Of a stretch of DNA of 64,000 bases, positions 1 through 9,904 are shown piece by piece. Each line of letters starts with the position of its first letter. Position 1 is the first letter of the stretch. The notes below the pieces were generated by a model. The model saw only the letters and a program-made list of their open reading frames with translations. It made no database searches and was not told the origin of the DNA. Source of the stretch: Gemmobacter serpentinus. Lineage in GTDB: Bacteria > Pseudomonadota > Alphaproteobacteria > Rhodobacterales > Rhodobacteraceae. The DNA is taken from NCBI RefSeq assembly GCF_008973825.1, contig NZ_WCHR01000002.1, positions 42,006 through 106,005 of the forward strand, given 5' to 3'. The position numbers were made by a program, and so were the translations under genes.

Positions 1-413
1 GAACCCGCCCGAAATTCGTTCTGGTCTATGGCCGCCCGAACTCTGATTTCGTTGAGTGCTATACGATTGCCGAGATGAAGAAGCTGGAGGCGAAGATCCG
101 TCGCCTGCCCGCAGGCACCCCGCAACGCCGCGCGCTGGAGCGCAACTTCATCACCCTGACCCAGCTGGTCGAGGTCGATGATGATGGCCGGATCGTCATG
201 CCGCCCAAGGCGCGCGAAAAGATCGGTCTGGATGCGGATGTGCTGAAAGAGGGTGCGGAGGCGACCTTTGCCGGCACGCTTGATACATTCCAGATCTGGC
301 GGCGCGACGCCTATGAGGCGACGCTGGCTGCCGAGGCCGAGATTGACCTCGATTTCCTGACCGATGGTGCGGACCTGCTGTCGCTGCTGCCGCCCGACCC
401 GGCGGAGGGCTGA
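1..413 (+). CDS. mraZ: Transcriptional regulator MraZ (5'-truncated by window edge)
   Basis: First gene of the dcw cluster. Its start lies before the window; the frame is open from base 3 and 136 residues are visible, against about 145-165 for the family. The visible part has the end of the first and all of the second SpoVT-AbrB-like half, including DDDGRIVMPPKAREKIGL, the conserved D-x-x-G-R turn of the second repeat. In enterobacteria MraZ forms a ring that binds direct repeats upstream of its own gene and represses the dcw operon; the operator would lie outside this window. rsmH follows after 3 bases, so the two are almost certainly co-transcribed. Confidence 0.93.
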   Translation, partial: TRPKFVLVYGRPNSDFVECYTIAEMKKLEAKIRRLPAGTPQRRALERNFITLTQLVEVDDDGRIVMPPKAREKIGLDADVLKEGAEATFAGTLDTFQIWRRDAYEATLAAEAEIDLDFLTDGADLLSLLPPDPAEG

Positions 414-416
414 GGC

Positions 417-1397
417 GTGGAGACGCGCGCACCGCATATTCCGGTGCTTCTGCGGCCCTTGCTGGCGGCCTGCGCGCCGGTTTCCGGGCGCTGGCTCGAT
501 GGCACTTTTGGCGCAGGGGGCTACACGCGCGGGTTGCTGGCGGCAGGTGCCGCCCATGTGACCGGCGTCGATCGCGATCCGTTGGCTTTGCAAATGGCCC
601 AAGCATGGGCGGGCGAATATGGTGACCGGCTGTCGCTGGTGGCCGGCAATTTCTCGGGCCTTGATACCTATGACCATGATCTGGACGGCATCGTGCTGGA
701 TCTGGGCGTATCCTCCATGCAGCTGGATCTGGCAGAGCGCGGCTTTTCCTTCATGAAGGACGGCCCGCTGGATATGCGGATGAGCCAGGCGGGCACATCG
801 GCAGCCGATCTGGTGAACGAGACCGATGAGGCGACCCTTGCCGATATTCTTTACCTTTATGGTGAAGAACGCGCCTCGCGCCGTATCGCCCGCGCCATCT
901 CGGATGCCCGCAAGCAGGAGCCGATCACCACCACCCTGCGTCTGGCCGAGATCGTGGCGCGCTGCCTGCCGCGCCCCAAGCCCGGTCAAAGCCATCCGGC
1001 AACCCGCAGCTTTCAGGCGATCCGCATCGCGGTGAACACCGAATTCGAGGAACTGGCCGAAGGTCTGGCTGCCGCCGAACGCGCGTTGAAGCCCGGCGGA
1101 AAACTGGCGGTTGTCACCTTCCACAGTCTGGAAGACCGTATCGTGAAACGCTTTTTCCAGACCCGCAGCACCGAGGTTCAAGGCAATCGCTACGCGCCTT
1201 CGGCGGCGGGGCCTGCCTCCAGCTTCAGCCTTGTCACCCGTCGGGCCGTCGGGCCCGATGATGAGGAACTGGCTGAGAACCCGCGCGCGCGCTCGGCCCG
1301 GCTGCGGGTCGGCCAGCGCACCGAGGCGCCCGCCCACAAGCTTGACCTGGCGGCGATCGATGTGCCGCAGATCCGCAGGAAGGGGGGGCGTCGCTGA
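417..1397 (+). CDS. rsmH: 16S rRNA (cytosine1402-N4)-methyltransferase RsmH
   Basis: 326 residues with a GTG start three bases after mraZ. RsmH N4-methylates C1402 of 16S rRNA in the 30S P site, using S-adenosylmethionine. The SAM-binding glycine loop GTFGAGG is at residues 29-35 and the family signature DLGVSS at about 95-100; [10 protein letters not shown] lies further on. The length is slightly above the usual 300-315. The stop shares one base with the ftsL start (TGATG), the normal coupling in this cluster. A cytoplasmic enzyme, not essential, carried in dcw by conserved synteny. Confidence 0.97.
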   Translation: METRAPHIPVLLRPLLAACAPVSGRWLDGTFGAGGYTRGLLAAGAAHVTGVDRDPLALQMAQAWAGEYGDRLSLVAGNFSGLDTYDHDLDGIVLDLGVSSMQLDLAERGFSFMKDGPLDMRMSQAGTSAADLVNETDEATLADILYLYGEERASRRIARAISDARKQEPITTTLRLAEIVARCLPRPKPGQSHPATRSFQAIRIAVNTEFEELAEGLAAAERALKPGGKLAVVTFHSLEDRIVKRFFQTRSTEVQGNRYAPSAAGPASSFSLVTRRAVGPDDEELAENPRARSARLRVGQRTEAPAHKLDLAAIDVPQIRRKGGRR

Positions 1398-1750
1398 TGC
1401 GTGTGCTGATCTATATGCTGACCTTCGCGGCGGTGATCGGGCTTGGCTTCTGGGCCTATAAGGAAAACTACGCGACCCAGCAGGCGCTGAAGGATGTGTC
1501 CAAGCTGAACAGCGAAATCGCCGATCTGCGCGAGGCACTGTCGATCCAGCGCGCCGAATGGGCCTATCTGAACCGCCCCGACCGGCTGCGCGAATTATCG
1601 ACGATCAACTTTGACCGTCTGGGCCTGCTGCCGCTGGAACCCGAACAATTCGGCATGTCGAGCCAGATCGCCTATCCGGCCCCCGAAATCGAGATCCCGC
1701 AACCCTCCGAGGTTACCTCGGTCTCCAATCAGGAGGAGCAGTTCCCATGA
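1397..1750 (+). CDS. ftsL: Cell division protein FtsL
   Basis: 117 residues, bitopic: a short cytoplasmic N-terminus, one membrane helix at about residues 4-20, then a periplasmic heptad-rich coiled coil (about 25-55) ending in WAYLNRPDRLRELS, the motif typical of alphaproteobacterial FtsL. It forms the FtsQLB complex that licenses septal peptidoglycan synthesis by FtsW-FtsI. FtsL diverges quickly, so the call rests on position between rsmH and ftsI, length, topology and the RPDRL motif. It overlaps ftsI by an ATGA. Confidence 0.9.
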   Translation: MRVLIYMLTFAAVIGLGFWAYKENYATQQALKDVSKLNSEIADLREALSIQRAEWAYLNRPDRLRELSTINFDRLGLLPLEPEQFGMSSQIAYPAPEIEIPQPSEVTSVSNQEEQFP

Positions 1751-3585
1751 CCGCCTATCATCCTGATGAGCATGACATGATCGAGGAACCGGCCGCACGC
1801 ACCCCGCTGCGGCCTTTGGCGCGGGTGCTTCACGCCCGCGAGACCGGCGGCAACCCCGACACGATCGAACGCGAGAACCGCCATGCCCGCCATGAGGTGA
1901 TGCGCGAAAAGTCGCGCCGCCGCTCCGAAGGGCGGCTGCTGTTCCTGGGCCTTGCCTTCTTGGCCGCCTTCACGGTGATCGGGGCGCGGATGGGGCTTCT
2001 GGCTGCATCCGAGCCGATGGAGCCGCGCTCGGCCGCGCCGGGTGCGCCGATCCTTGCGCAGCGTGCCGATATCACTGACCGCAATGGCAGGGTTCTGGCG
2101 ACCAATCTGGTGACCCATGCGCTTTATGCGCAGCCGAAAGATATGGTTGATCCGCTGCGCGTCGCGCGCGAACTGGCGGTGATCTTCCCCGATCTGAAGG
2201 AAGAGGATCTGGCGCGCCGTCTGACCGATGGCCGCAGCTTCCTCTGGATCAAGAAGAAGCTCTCGCCCGAACAAATGCAGAAGGTGCATGAGATCGGCGA
2301 TCCGGGCCTGCTGTTCGGCCCGCGCGAGATGCGGCTTTATCCCAACGGGCGGCTTGCATCCCATGTGCTTGGCGGCGCGTCCTTTGGGGCCGAAGGTGTT
2401 CACAGTGCCGAGGTGATCGGCACGGCAGGCCTTGAGAAATTCATGGACGCCCGTCTGCGCGATCCCGCACAGGCGGCAGAGCCGGTGGTTTTGTCGCTGG
2501 ACCTGACGGTGCAGGCCACGGTGACCGAAGTGCTCGACACCGGCATGAAGATGATGAATGCGAAGGGTGCTGCGGCGGTCCTGATGGATGTGCGCACCGG
2601 CGAGGTGCTAAGCCTTGTCTCGCTGCCCGATTTCGATCCCAATGACCGCCCGAACCCGCTGGTGAAGGGCGATCCCGCCGACAGCCCGCTGTTCAACCGC
2701 GCGGTGCAGGGGGTCTATGAGCTGGGCTCGACCTTCAAGATCTTTGCCGCCGCGCAGGCGATGGAGCTTGGCCTTGTGAATCCGAATTCCATGGTCGATG
2801 CCAATGCGCCGATGGTCTGGGGCAAGCATCGTATCAAGGAGTTTCAGGGCAAGAACTATGGCCCGTTGCTGACGGTGTCGGATGTGATCGCGAAATCCTC
2901 CAATGTCGGCACCGCGCATATCGCGCTGATGATCGGGGGACTCAAGCAACAGGCTTTTCTGAAATCGCTGGGCTTCTTTGAACCGACCCCGCTGGAAATG
3001 GTCGAGGCCCGCAGCTCGCGCCCGCTGATCCCGGCCAGATGGCCCGATATCGTGACCATCACCGCCTCTTATGGCCACGGGATGAGCGCCAGCCCGATGC
3101 ATTTGGCCGCCGCCTATTCCACCATTGCGAATGGGGGAATCGCGGTGCAGCCGACGCTGCTGCGTCGCAATTCCGCGCCCGAGGGCACCCGGCTTCTGTC
3201 GGAACGGGTCGCGCATGATTCCGTCGCCATGTTGCGTGGCGTGGTCGATCACGGCACAGCCTCCTATGCGCGGATCAAGGGTTATTCGATTGCGGGCAAG
3301 ACCGGCACCGCCGACAAGCCCAAGCGCACGGGCGGCTATTACAAAGACAAGGTGATCAATACCTTCGCCTCGATGTTCCCGGCCGATGACCCGCGCTATG
3401 TGTTGGTGGTGACGCTGGACGAGCCGGTCGATACCGCCGGGCCAGAGCCGCGCCGGACCGCAGGTTATACGGCCGTTCCGGTCGCCGCCGAAGTGGTGCG
3501 CCGGGTGGCACCGCTGCTGGGGGTCCGGCCCGAGATTGCACTTCCCGCCGCGAATGGGGTAACAGCCGTCAGCCGGGCCAACTGA
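1747..3585 (+). CDS. ftsI: Septal peptidoglycan transpeptidase FtsI (PBP3)
   Basis: 612 residues. A cytoplasmic tail of about 60 residues is followed by one membrane helix (about 63-82), the pedestal domain and the penicillin-binding transpeptidase domain. The three active-site motifs are in order: STFK with nucleophile Ser328 (328-331), SSN (384-386) and KTGT (518-521). It crosslinks septal peptidoglycan with FtsW as its glycosyltransferase partner. The ATGA overlap with ftsL makes the start firm. No C-terminal PASTA domain is present, as expected for a Gram-negative enzyme. Confidence 0.97.
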   Translation: MTAYHPDEHDMIEEPAARTPLRPLARVLHARETGGNPDTIERENRHARHEVMREKSRRRSEGRLLFLGLAFLAAFTVIGARMGLLAASEPMEPRSAAPGAPILAQRADITDRNGRVLATNLVTHALYAQPKDMVDPLRVARELAVIFPDLKEEDLARRLTDGRSFLWIKKKLSPEQMQKVHEIGDPGLLFGPREMRLYPNGRLASHVLGGASFGAEGVHSAEVIGTAGLEKFMDARLRDPAQAAEPVVLSLDLTVQATVTEVLDTGMKMMNAKGAAAVLMDVRTGEVLSLVSLPDFDPNDRPNPLVKGDPADSPLFNRAVQGVYELGSTFKIFAAAQAMELGLVNPNSMVDANAPMVWGKHRIKEFQGKNYGPLLTVSDVIAKSSNVGTAHIALMIGGLKQQAFLKSLGFFEPTPLEMVEARSSRPLIPARWPDIVTITASYGHGMSASPMHLAAAYSTIANGGIAVQPTLLRRNSAPEGTRLLSERVAHDSVAMLRGVVDHGTASYARIKGYSIAGKTGTADKPKRTGGYYKDKVINTFASMFPADDPRYVLVVTLDEPVDTAGPEPRRTAGYTAVPVAAEVVRRVAPLLGVRPEIALPAANGVTAVSRAN

Positions 3586-3605
3586 TCCGGCCCCTTGGGT
3601 AGAAG

Positions 3606-3623
3606 GGCGGGCCGGGGCCCGCC
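3606..3623 (+). other. GC-rich hairpin between ftsI and murE
   Basis: A perfect 8-bp inverted repeat, GGCGGGCC-GG-GGCCCGCC, lies in the 71-base gap after ftsI. No T-run follows, so it is not a canonical intrinsic terminator. It could be an mRNA-stabilising stem or mild attenuator. Its role is inferred only. Confidence 0.4.
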
Positions 3624-3656
3624 TGGAATGAGTGAAAGCGCCAGGACGGGCGCGGG

Positions 3657-5144
3657 ATGGGACAGATGGCCGAACGCGTGGCGACGCTTGCCGAACTGGG
3701 GCTTACGGCCAAATCTGGCCGCGAGGTCCGCCTCACCGGGCTTGCGGTGGACAGCCGGGCGGTGAAGCCCGGCTTCCTGTTTGCGGCCATGCCGGGCAGC
3801 AAGATGCATGGGGCCGAGTTCATCCCCTTTGCGCTGCGCATGGGGGCGGTCGCGGTCTTGACCGATGCCGAAGGGCTGCGCCTTGCGGGAGAGACCATTC
3901 CGCCCGAGGTCGCGGTGGTGGTGGCGGAAGAGCCGCGCGCGGCCTTGGCCATGGCTGCCTCCCTGTGGTTCGGCGCGCAGCCTGAAACCATGGTTGCGGT
4001 CACCGGCACCAATGGCAAGACATCCGTGGCGACCTTCACCCGGCAGATCTGGATGGCCTTGGGACATGCCGCGATCAATATCGGCACGACTGGTGTGGAA
4101 GGGGCCTGGGCCGCGCCCTCGGCCCATACCACGCCCGATCCGATCACCCTGCACCATATGCTGGCCGATGCCGCTGCGGCGGGGGTCACCCATGCCGCGA
4201 TGGAGGCATCCTCGCATGGGTTGGATCAGTTCCGGCTGGATGGGGTGCGGCTGAAAGCGGCGGGCTTCACCAATTTCACGCAAGACCATCTGGATTATCA
4301 CGGCACGTTCGAGGCCTATTTCGCGGCCAAGATGGGGTTGTTTGACCGTGTGCTGCCGCCTGATGCGGCGGCGGTCATCAATATGAATGACCCCAAAGGG
4401 GCCGAAGTGGCCCGCATTGCCGCAGCGCAGGGGCAGCGGGTGATTACCGTGGGCCATGATGCGGGCTGCGATCTGCAAATCGCGGGCCAGCGTTTTGACG
4501 CGACAGGGCAGGACGTGCGCTATCTCTGGCAGGGCAAGGCGCATCAGGTGCGGCTGAACCTGATCGGCGGTTTCCAGGCCGAAAATGTCGCGCTGGCGGC
4601 GGGGCTGGTGATCGGCGCGGGGACGGCACCCGGCGATGTCTTTGCAGTCTTGCCGCAATTGTCGGGCGTGCGCGGGCGGATGCAACTGGCCGCGACCCGG
4701 AGCAATGGCGCATCGGTTTTTGTCGATTACGCCCATACGCCCGATGCGCTCGCCACCGCGCTGAAGGCGCTGCGCCCGCATGTGATGGGCCGGGTAATCG
4801 TGATCTTTGGTGCAGGCGGTGACCGGGATCGGACCAAACGCCCGCTGATGGGGGCTGCGGCTGCGGCCCATGCCGATGTGCTGTTCGTGACCGATGACAA
4901 TCCGCGCAGCGAAGACCCGGCCGCGATCCGGGCCGAGGTGATGGCGACCTGCCCCGAGGCCAATGAGGTCGGCGACCGGGCCGAGGCAATCCTGCGTGGC
5001 GTGGACGCCCTGCAACCGGGCGACGCGCTGCTGATCGCGGGCAAGGGGCATGAGTCCGGGCAGGTCATCAAGGGCGATATTTTCCCCTTTGACGATGTGG
5101 AACAGGCCTCTATCGCGGTGGCGGCGCTGGATGGGGTGATCTGA
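3657..5144 (+). CDS. murE: UDP-MurNAc-L-Ala-D-Glu:meso-diaminopimelate ligase MurE
   Basis: 495 residues. It adds the third amino acid to the peptidoglycan stem peptide in the cytoplasm using ATP. The P-loop GTNGKTS is at 117-123. The carbamylated-lysine/Mg region of Mur ligases follows. DNPR at 414-417 is the motif that recognises meso-diaminopimelate rather than lysine, so this organism makes DAP-type peptidoglycan. Start chosen at ATG 3657; an in-frame ATG nine bases later (3666) is a possible alternative. murF begins one base after the stop. Confidence 0.97.
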   Translation: MGQMAERVATLAELGLTAKSGREVRLTGLAVDSRAVKPGFLFAAMPGSKMHGAEFIPFALRMGAVAVLTDAEGLRLAGETIPPEVAVVVAEEPRAALAMAASLWFGAQPETMVAVTGTNGKTSVATFTRQIWMALGHAAINIGTTGVEGAWAAPSAHTTPDPITLHHMLADAAAAGVTHAAMEASSHGLDQFRLDGVRLKAAGFTNFTQDHLDYHGTFEAYFAAKMGLFDRVLPPDAAAVINMNDPKGAEVARIAAAQGQRVITVGHDAGCDLQIAGQRFDATGQDVRYLWQGKAHQVRLNLIGGFQAENVALAAGLVIGAGTAPGDVFAVLPQLSGVRGRMQLAATRSNGASVFVDYAHTPDALATALKALRPHVMGRVIVIFGAGGDRDRTKRPLMGAAAAAHADVLFVTDDNPRSEDPAAIRAEVMATCPEANEVGDRAEAILRGVDALQPGDALLIAGKGHESGQVIKGDIFPFDDVEQASIAVAALDGVI

Positions 5145-5145
5145 G

Positions 5146-6612
5146 ATGGCATTGTGGACCTCGGATGAGGCAGTTGCGGCAACCGGTGGGCACAGCCCGG
5201 TCGCATGGGCGGCAACCGGCGTATCCATCGACACCCGCGCATTGCAGCCCGGCGATCTGTTTGTCGCGCTGAAAGACGTGCGCGACGGGCATGATTTCGT
5301 GGCGCAGGCGCTGGCGGCCGGGGCGGCGGCTGCCCTTGTGTCACGCGTGCCCGATGGCGTGGCACCGGATGCGCCGCTGTTGATCGTGCCCGATGTCTTG
5401 CAGGGGCTGGAGGCCATGGGCCGCGCCGCCCGGGCCCGGACATCGGCGCGGGTGATCGGGGTCACCGGGTCGGTCGGCAAGACCTCCACCAAGGAAATGT
5501 TGCGCTCCATGCTGTCGGGGCAGGGCCGTGTTCATGCTGCCGAGGCCAGCTACAACAATCATTGGGGCGTGCCGCTGACGCTGGCGCGGATGCCCAAAGA
5601 CACCGATTTCGCGGTGATCGAGATCGGCATGAACCACCCGGGCGAGATTTCGCCACTGGCGCGCATGGCTGATCTGGATGTGGCGGTCATCACCACGGTC
5701 GCGGCGGCCCATCTGTTTGCCTTTGACGGCCTGGAAGGGATTGCGGCGGAAAAGGCCGCGATCATCGACGGTTTGCGGGCGAATGGCACCGCCATCCTGC
5801 CCGCCGGTCTGCCGGTCAGCGATATCCTGCTGGCCCGCGCGGCAAAGGCGGGCGTCAAGACCGTGACCTTTGCCGACAAGGATGCAGATTGGCACATCGC
5901 CACCGCCCAATGGGGCGAGGAGGCGAGCGTTGTTCAGGCTGCAACCCCGCAGGGTATCCGGCTTTTGCGGGTGCAATCGCCGGGGCGGCATTTCGCGGTC
6001 AACGCCTTGGCGGTGCTTGCGGTGGCGGCAGCCCTAGGGCTGGATCCGGCGCTTGCGGCGCAGGATCTGGGCCGCTGGAAACCTTTCGTGGGTCGTGGCC
6101 AGCGGGAACGGATCATCACCGATCCGGTGGACGAGACCGGGTTCGATCTGATCGACGACGCCTATAACGCCAATCCCGCCTCGATGGCGGCCAGCCTGGA
6201 CGTGCTGTCGATCCTGCAGCCGAAAGACAATATCGGCCGCATCAGCAAGGGCCGCCGCATCGCCATTCTGGGCGATATGCTGGAAATGGGCGAAACCGAA
6301 CTTGCGCTGCACGCAGCCATTGCCGATCACCCCGCCATGGCGAAGCTGACGCTGGTGCATTGCGTGGGCCCGCGCATGAAGGCGCTGCACAAGGTGCTGC
6401 CCGCCAGCATCCGGGGCGAATGGGTGGAGGCCGCGACCGATCTGCTGCCGCGCCTGCCGGCGCTGGTCGATGCGGGCGACGTGGTGCTGGTCAAGGGCTC
6501 CAAGGGGATCAAGGTCAGCCTGCTGGTTGATGCATTGCGCAAAATGGCGCGCCCGGGCGGGCGCGAAACGGGGCTGGAAGGCCCCCAACAAGAAGGCAAA
6601 GGGGCAGAGTAA
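5146..6612 (+). CDS. murF: UDP-MurNAc-tripeptide:D-Ala-D-Ala ligase MurF
   Basis: 488 residues. It joins D-alanyl-D-alanine to the UDP-MurNAc tripeptide, the last cytoplasmic step before lipid I. The ATP loop GSVGKTS is at 108-114, followed by the Mur ligase central region with [13 protein letters not shown] and the C-terminal domain with [11 protein letters not shown]. The C-terminus is somewhat long and ends in a charged, glycine-rich tail. The stop TAA shares a base with the mraY ATG, so murF and mraY are translationally coupled. Confidence 0.97.
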   Translation: MALWTSDEAVAATGGHSPVAWAATGVSIDTRALQPGDLFVALKDVRDGHDFVAQALAAGAAAALVSRVPDGVAPDAPLLIVPDVLQGLEAMGRAARARTSARVIGVTGSVGKTSTKEMLRSMLSGQGRVHAAEASYNNHWGVPLTLARMPKDTDFAVIEIGMNHPGEISPLARMADLDVAVITTVAAAHLFAFDGLEGIAAEKAAIIDGLRANGTAILPAGLPVSDILLARAAKAGVKTVTFADKDADWHIATAQWGEEASVVQAATPQGIRLLRVQSPGRHFAVNALAVLAVAAALGLDPALAAQDLGRWKPFVGRGQRERIITDPVDETGFDLIDDAYNANPASMAASLDVLSILQPKDNIGRISKGRRIAILGDMLEMGETELALHAAIADHPAMAKLTLVHCVGPRMKALHKVLPASIRGEWVEAATDLLPRLPALVDAGDVVLVKGSKGIKVSLLVDALRKMARPGGRETGLEGPQQEGKGAE

Positions 6613-7694
6613 TGCTGTATATCCTGACGCAGTTCTCCGATGGCGGCGACCTGTTCAACCTGTTCCGCTACATCACCTTCCGCGCTGGTGCGGCCTTCTT
6701 TACCGCGTTGATCTTCGGCTTCCTTTTCGGGCGGCCGCTCATCAATCTGTTGCGCCGCAAGCAGGGCAAGGGACAGCCGATCCGCGACGATGGCCCGGCC
6801 TCGCATTTTTCCAAGGCGGGCACGCCCACCATGGGGGGCTTGCTGATCCTGTCGGCCTTGGTGGTGTCGACCGTGCTTTGGGCGCGGCTGGATACGCCCT
6901 ATGTGTGGATCGTTCTGCTGGTCACGCTGGGCTTCGGTCTGATCGGCTTTGCCGATGATTACGCCAAGGTCACCAAGCAGAATACCAAGGGGGTCTCGGG
7001 GCGGGTGCGGATGGCGCTTGGCCTGTTGATTGCGGCATTGGCCTCATATGCGGCGGCGCAATTCCATCCGGCGGCGCTGACCAATCAACTGGCGCTGCCC
7101 TTGTTCAAGGATGCGTTGATCAATCTGGGCTGGTTCTTCGTGCCCTTCGGCATGATTGTCGTGGTGGGGGCTGCGAATGCGGTGAACCTGACCGATGGTC
7201 TGGATGGTCTGGCCATCGGCCCGGTCATGATCGCGGCGGGGGCCTTTGGCGTGATTTCCTATGCCGTGGGCAACGTGAATTTCGCCGATTATCTGGGCGT
7301 GCATTCGGTGCCGGGCACAGGCGAGTTGCTGGTTTTCACCGCAGCCCTGATCGGCGGCGGCCTAGGGTTCCTGTGGTATAACGCGCCACCTGCCGCCGTG
7401 TTCATGGGCGATACCGGCAGCCTTGCCCTTGGTGGTGCGCTTGGTGCCATCGCGGTCTGCACCAAGCATGAGATCGTGCTGGCGATCGTTGGCGGCCTGT
7501 TCGTGGTCGAGGCGCTGTCGGTGATCATTCAGGTGGCTTACTTCAAGCGCACCGGGCGCCGCGTCTTCCTGATGGCCCCCATCCACCACCATTTCGAGAA
7601 AAAGGGCTGGGCCGAGCCGCAGATCGTGATCCGCTTCTGGATCATCGCCCTGATCCTTGCGCTGATCGGTCTGGCCACGCTGAAGGTGCGCTGA
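6612..7694 (+). CDS. mraY: Phospho-MurNAc-pentapeptide transferase MraY
   Basis: 360 residues, a polytopic inner-membrane protein with about ten hydrophobic helices. It transfers phospho-MurNAc-pentapeptide to undecaprenyl phosphate, giving lipid I. Family signatures are TPTMGG (71-76), the catalytic aspartate pair in GFADDYAK (ADD at 114-116), NLTDGLDGL, and the histidine-rich cytoplasmic loop [12 protein letters not shown]. Length and order match the family exactly. It is the last plus-strand mur gene before the inverted murD. Confidence 0.98.
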   Translation: MLYILTQFSDGGDLFNLFRYITFRAGAAFFTALIFGFLFGRPLINLLRRKQGKGQPIRDDGPASHFSKAGTPTMGGLLILSALVVSTVLWARLDTPYVWIVLLVTLGFGLIGFADDYAKVTKQNTKGVSGRVRMALGLLIAALASYAAAQFHPAALTNQLALPLFKDALINLGWFFVPFGMIVVVGAANAVNLTDGLDGLAIGPVMIAAGAFGVISYAVGNVNFADYLGVHSVPGTGELLVFTAALIGGGLGFLWYNAPPAAVFMGDTGSLALGGALGAIAVCTKHEIVLAIVGGLFVVEALSVIIQVAYFKRTGRRVFLMAPIHHHFEKKGWAEPQIVIRFWIIALILALIGLATLKVR

Positions 7695-7700
7695 TCCCCG

Positions 7701-8375
7701 ATGGCGGTCAAACGGCGCGAGGCTGATCTTTATCCCCCCCTGAAAGCCTATCTGGAGGGGCAGGGGTTCGAGGTGAAGGCCGAGATCGGCGCCTGCGACC
7801 TGATGGCGGTGCGGGGCGATGAGGCCCCGATCATCGTGGAGATGAAGACGGGCTTCACGCTGGCTTTGGTCATGCAGGGGGTGCAGCGCCAGACCCTGTT
7901 CGATGCGGTCTATCTGGCGGTGCCTGCGCCCGGCAAGAAGGGCTGGGCGCATCGCTACCGCGACATGATCGCGCTTTGCCGTCGTCTGGGTCTTGGTCTG
8001 CTGGCCGTGGGCGAAGAGGGGGTGGAGGCGCATCTGGACCCCGGCCCCTACTTGCCGCGCCGCCAGACCGCCCGGGCAGGCCGTTTGCTGCGCGAGTTCC
8101 AGCGTCGGGTGGGGGACCCCAATACCGGCGGCACCACCGGCATCGCCCGCATGACCGCCTATCGGCAGGATGCGCTGCGGCTGTTGCGCGCCTTGGGCGA
8201 TGGCCCCGCCGCGCCGCGTGTTCTGGTGACTGCGACCGGCGTCGCACGCGCGGGCGTCATGCTGCGCGCCGACCATTACGGCTGGTTCGAGCGCGCCGCG
8301 AAGGGCGTCTATGTCCTGACCCCGAAGGGTCAGGCCGCGCTTCTGGACCATGCTGAGGCATTGGCGGCCCTGTGA
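7701..8375 (+). CDS. DUF2161 protein with PD-(D/E)XK nuclease-like fold
   Basis: 224 residues. The N-terminal half fits the DUF2161 family, annotated as a PD-(D/E)XK-type putative phosphodiesterase/nuclease: E8, E28, then D33 and the E47-M-K49 pair, spaced as in that catalytic core. The C-terminal half looks like a small winged-helix module (YRQDALRLLRALGDG, then YGWFERAAKGVYVLTP). Substrate and biological role are unknown. It begins six bases after mraY and probably shares its transcript. Its TGA is also the first three bases of a 16-bp tandem repeat array. Convergent with murD. Confidence 0.75.
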   Translation: MAVKRREADLYPPLKAYLEGQGFEVKAEIGACDLMAVRGDEAPIIVEMKTGFTLALVMQGVQRQTLFDAVYLAVPAPGKKGWAHRYRDMIALCRRLGLGLLAVGEEGVEAHLDPGPYLPRRQTARAGRLLREFQRRVGDPNTGGTTGIARMTAYRQDALRLLRALGDGPAAPRVLVTATGVARAGVMLRADHYGWFERAAKGVYVLTPKGQAALLDHAEALAAL

Positions 8376-8468
8376 TCTGAACAGGCCATGATCTGGTCAG
8401 GCTGTGATCTGATAAGGCCATGATCCGGTCAGATTGCGCGCCGGTCGGGCTGTGACCCGTTATCCCTT
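8373..8468. repeat. Degenerate 16-bp tandem repeat array between DUF2161 and murD
   Basis: Consecutive 16-base units start at 8373, 8389, 8405 and 8421: TGATCTGAACAGGCCA, TGATCTGGTCAGGCTG, TGATCTGATAAGGCCA, TGATCCGGTCAGATTG. Two more decayed units follow at 8437 and 8453. The array begins with the stop codon of the DUF2161 gene and fills most of the convergent gap before the end of inverted murD. There are no spacers, so it is not CRISPR-like. Confidence 0.8.
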
Positions 8469-8497
8469 GTCGGGGCCGATGCTCTGGCCGTTACGGA

Positions 8498-9904
8498 TCA
8501 AGCCCCCGACAGCAATGCCTGCACGCGGGCGGTGAAATCCTCACCGCGCTTCTCGAAATTCGGATATTGGTCAAAGCTCGCGGCGGCAGGTGCCAGCAGC
8601 ACCACTTCGCCGGGTTCGGCCTCGGCTGCGGCGCGGGTCACGGCCGCCTCCATCGTCTCGCAAATCTCATGCGGGGTCTCGCCCATCTGCAGGGCGAAGT
8701 CGCGGGCGGAAAAGCCGATCAGATAGGCCTTCACCACCGATCCCAGATGCGGCGCAAGGTCCGCGATCCCGCCCTCCTTGCCCATGCCCCCGGCGATCCA
8801 GCGGATCTTGGGGAAGGCTTGCAGGGCCTTGGCGGCGGCATCGACATTGGTCGCCTTGCTGTCATTGACGAAGCGCACGCCGCCCCGCTCGCCGACCAGT
8901 TGGCTGCGATGAGGCAGGCCGCCAAAGGAATGCAACGCCGCTTCGATCTGTTTCGGGGCAAGGCCAAGGCTGCGGCAGGCGGCATAGGCCGCGCAGGCAT
9001 TCTGGTGATTATGCGCGCCGGGCAGGCCCTTGATCTCGCGCAGGTCGATCGCGGCCATCTGCCGACCTTTGCGCCATTCCGCCAGAAACCCCTTGCGGGC
9101 AAAGACCGACCAGCCGAAATTTTCCAGCTTTGACCCCGACGAGATGCGGATCACCCGGTCATCCTGCGGCGACTGGCCCAACTGATTGGCGAGAAACTGC
9201 CCCTCGACCTCATCGACGCCGACCACACAGCGATCCGGCCCGCCCTCGGCGAACAGCCGCCGCTTGGCCGCGAAATAGCCGCCCATCCCGTTATGGCGAT
9301 CCAGATGATCGGGCGAGAGATTGGTGAAGACCGCGATATCGGGGGTCAACGCGCGGGCAAGCTCGGTCTGGTAGGAGGACAGTTCCAGCACCACGACCGC
9401 GCCATCCTCGGGCGGGTCGATATCCAGCACGCCGCGCCCGATATTGCCCGCCATCTGGCTGGGCCGTCCGCATTCCAGCAGGATGTGATGGATCAGTGCG
9501 GTGGTGGTCGATTTGCCGTTCGACCCGGTGATGCAGACCACGCGGGGGGCGGTTTCGAAATTGTCCCAGTTCGGGGTGGCAAAGCTCTGGAAGAACAGGC
9601 CGATATCATTGTCGACGGGGATGCCAAGTTCCAGCGCGCGGGCAATCACGCGGTTGGGCGCGGGGTAAAGATGTGGAATGCCGGGCGAAGTGACAAGGCA
9701 GGCCACATCTTCCAGCGCGCCGTGTTTCATCAGGTCGGTGCAGGTGAACCCTTCCGCCTCGGCCTTGAGGCGCGCCTCGGCGCTGTCATCCCACAGAACC
9801 GTCTCGGCCCCGCCCGCCACAAGCGCGCGCGCGGTAGCAAGGCCCGACCGACCCAGGCCAAGAACCGCAACCCGCCGACCGGAATATCCCTGAACCGCAA
9901 TCAT
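8498..9904 (-). CDS. murD: UDP-MurNAc-L-alanine:D-glutamate ligase MurD, inverted within dcw
   Basis: 468 residues. It adds D-glutamate to UDP-MurNAc-L-Ala, the second stem-peptide residue. The N-terminal Rossmann loop GLGRSG is at 16-21, the Mur P-loop GSNGKST at 127-133, and the C-terminal domain has VNDSKATN. The gene is intact and of normal length but lies on the minus strand, whereas every other dcw gene here is on the plus strand. It therefore needs its own promoter, presumably in 9905-10251. Its 3' end faces the DUF2161 gene across a tandem repeat array. Confidence 0.97.
   Translation of the reverse strand: MIAVQGYSGRRVAVLGLGRSGLATARALVAGGAETVLWDDSAEARLKAEAEGFTCTDLMKHGALEDVACLVTSPGIPHLYPAPNRVIARALELGIPVDNDIGLFFQSFATPNWDNFETAPRVVCITGSNGKSTTTALIHHILLECGRPSQMAGNIGRGVLDIDPPEDGAVVVLELSSYQTELARALTPDIAVFTNLSPDHLDRHNGMGGYFAAKRRLFAEGGPDRCVVGVDEVEGQFLANQLGQSPQDDRVIRISSGSKLENFGWSVFARKGFLAEWRKGRQMAAIDLREIKGLPGAHNHQNACAAYAACRSLGLAPKQIEAALHSFGGLPHRSQLVGERGGVRFVNDSKATNVDAAAKALQAFPKIRWIAGGMGKEGGIADLAPHLGSVVKAYLIGFSARDFALQMGETPHEICETMEAAVTRAAAEAEPGEVVLLAPAAASFDQYPNFEKRGEDFTARVQALLSGA

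Noticed and set aside
3465..5510. 681-codon open frame on the minus strand
   Set aside because: It runs antisense to murE and the start of murF, both with clear catalytic motifs. Its translation is His/Arg/Gly-rich low-complexity shadow typical of high-GC DNA.
8373..8468. Possible CRISPR array
   Set aside because: The units are contiguous and degenerate with no unique spacers; the same applies to the 13-bp array at 63905.
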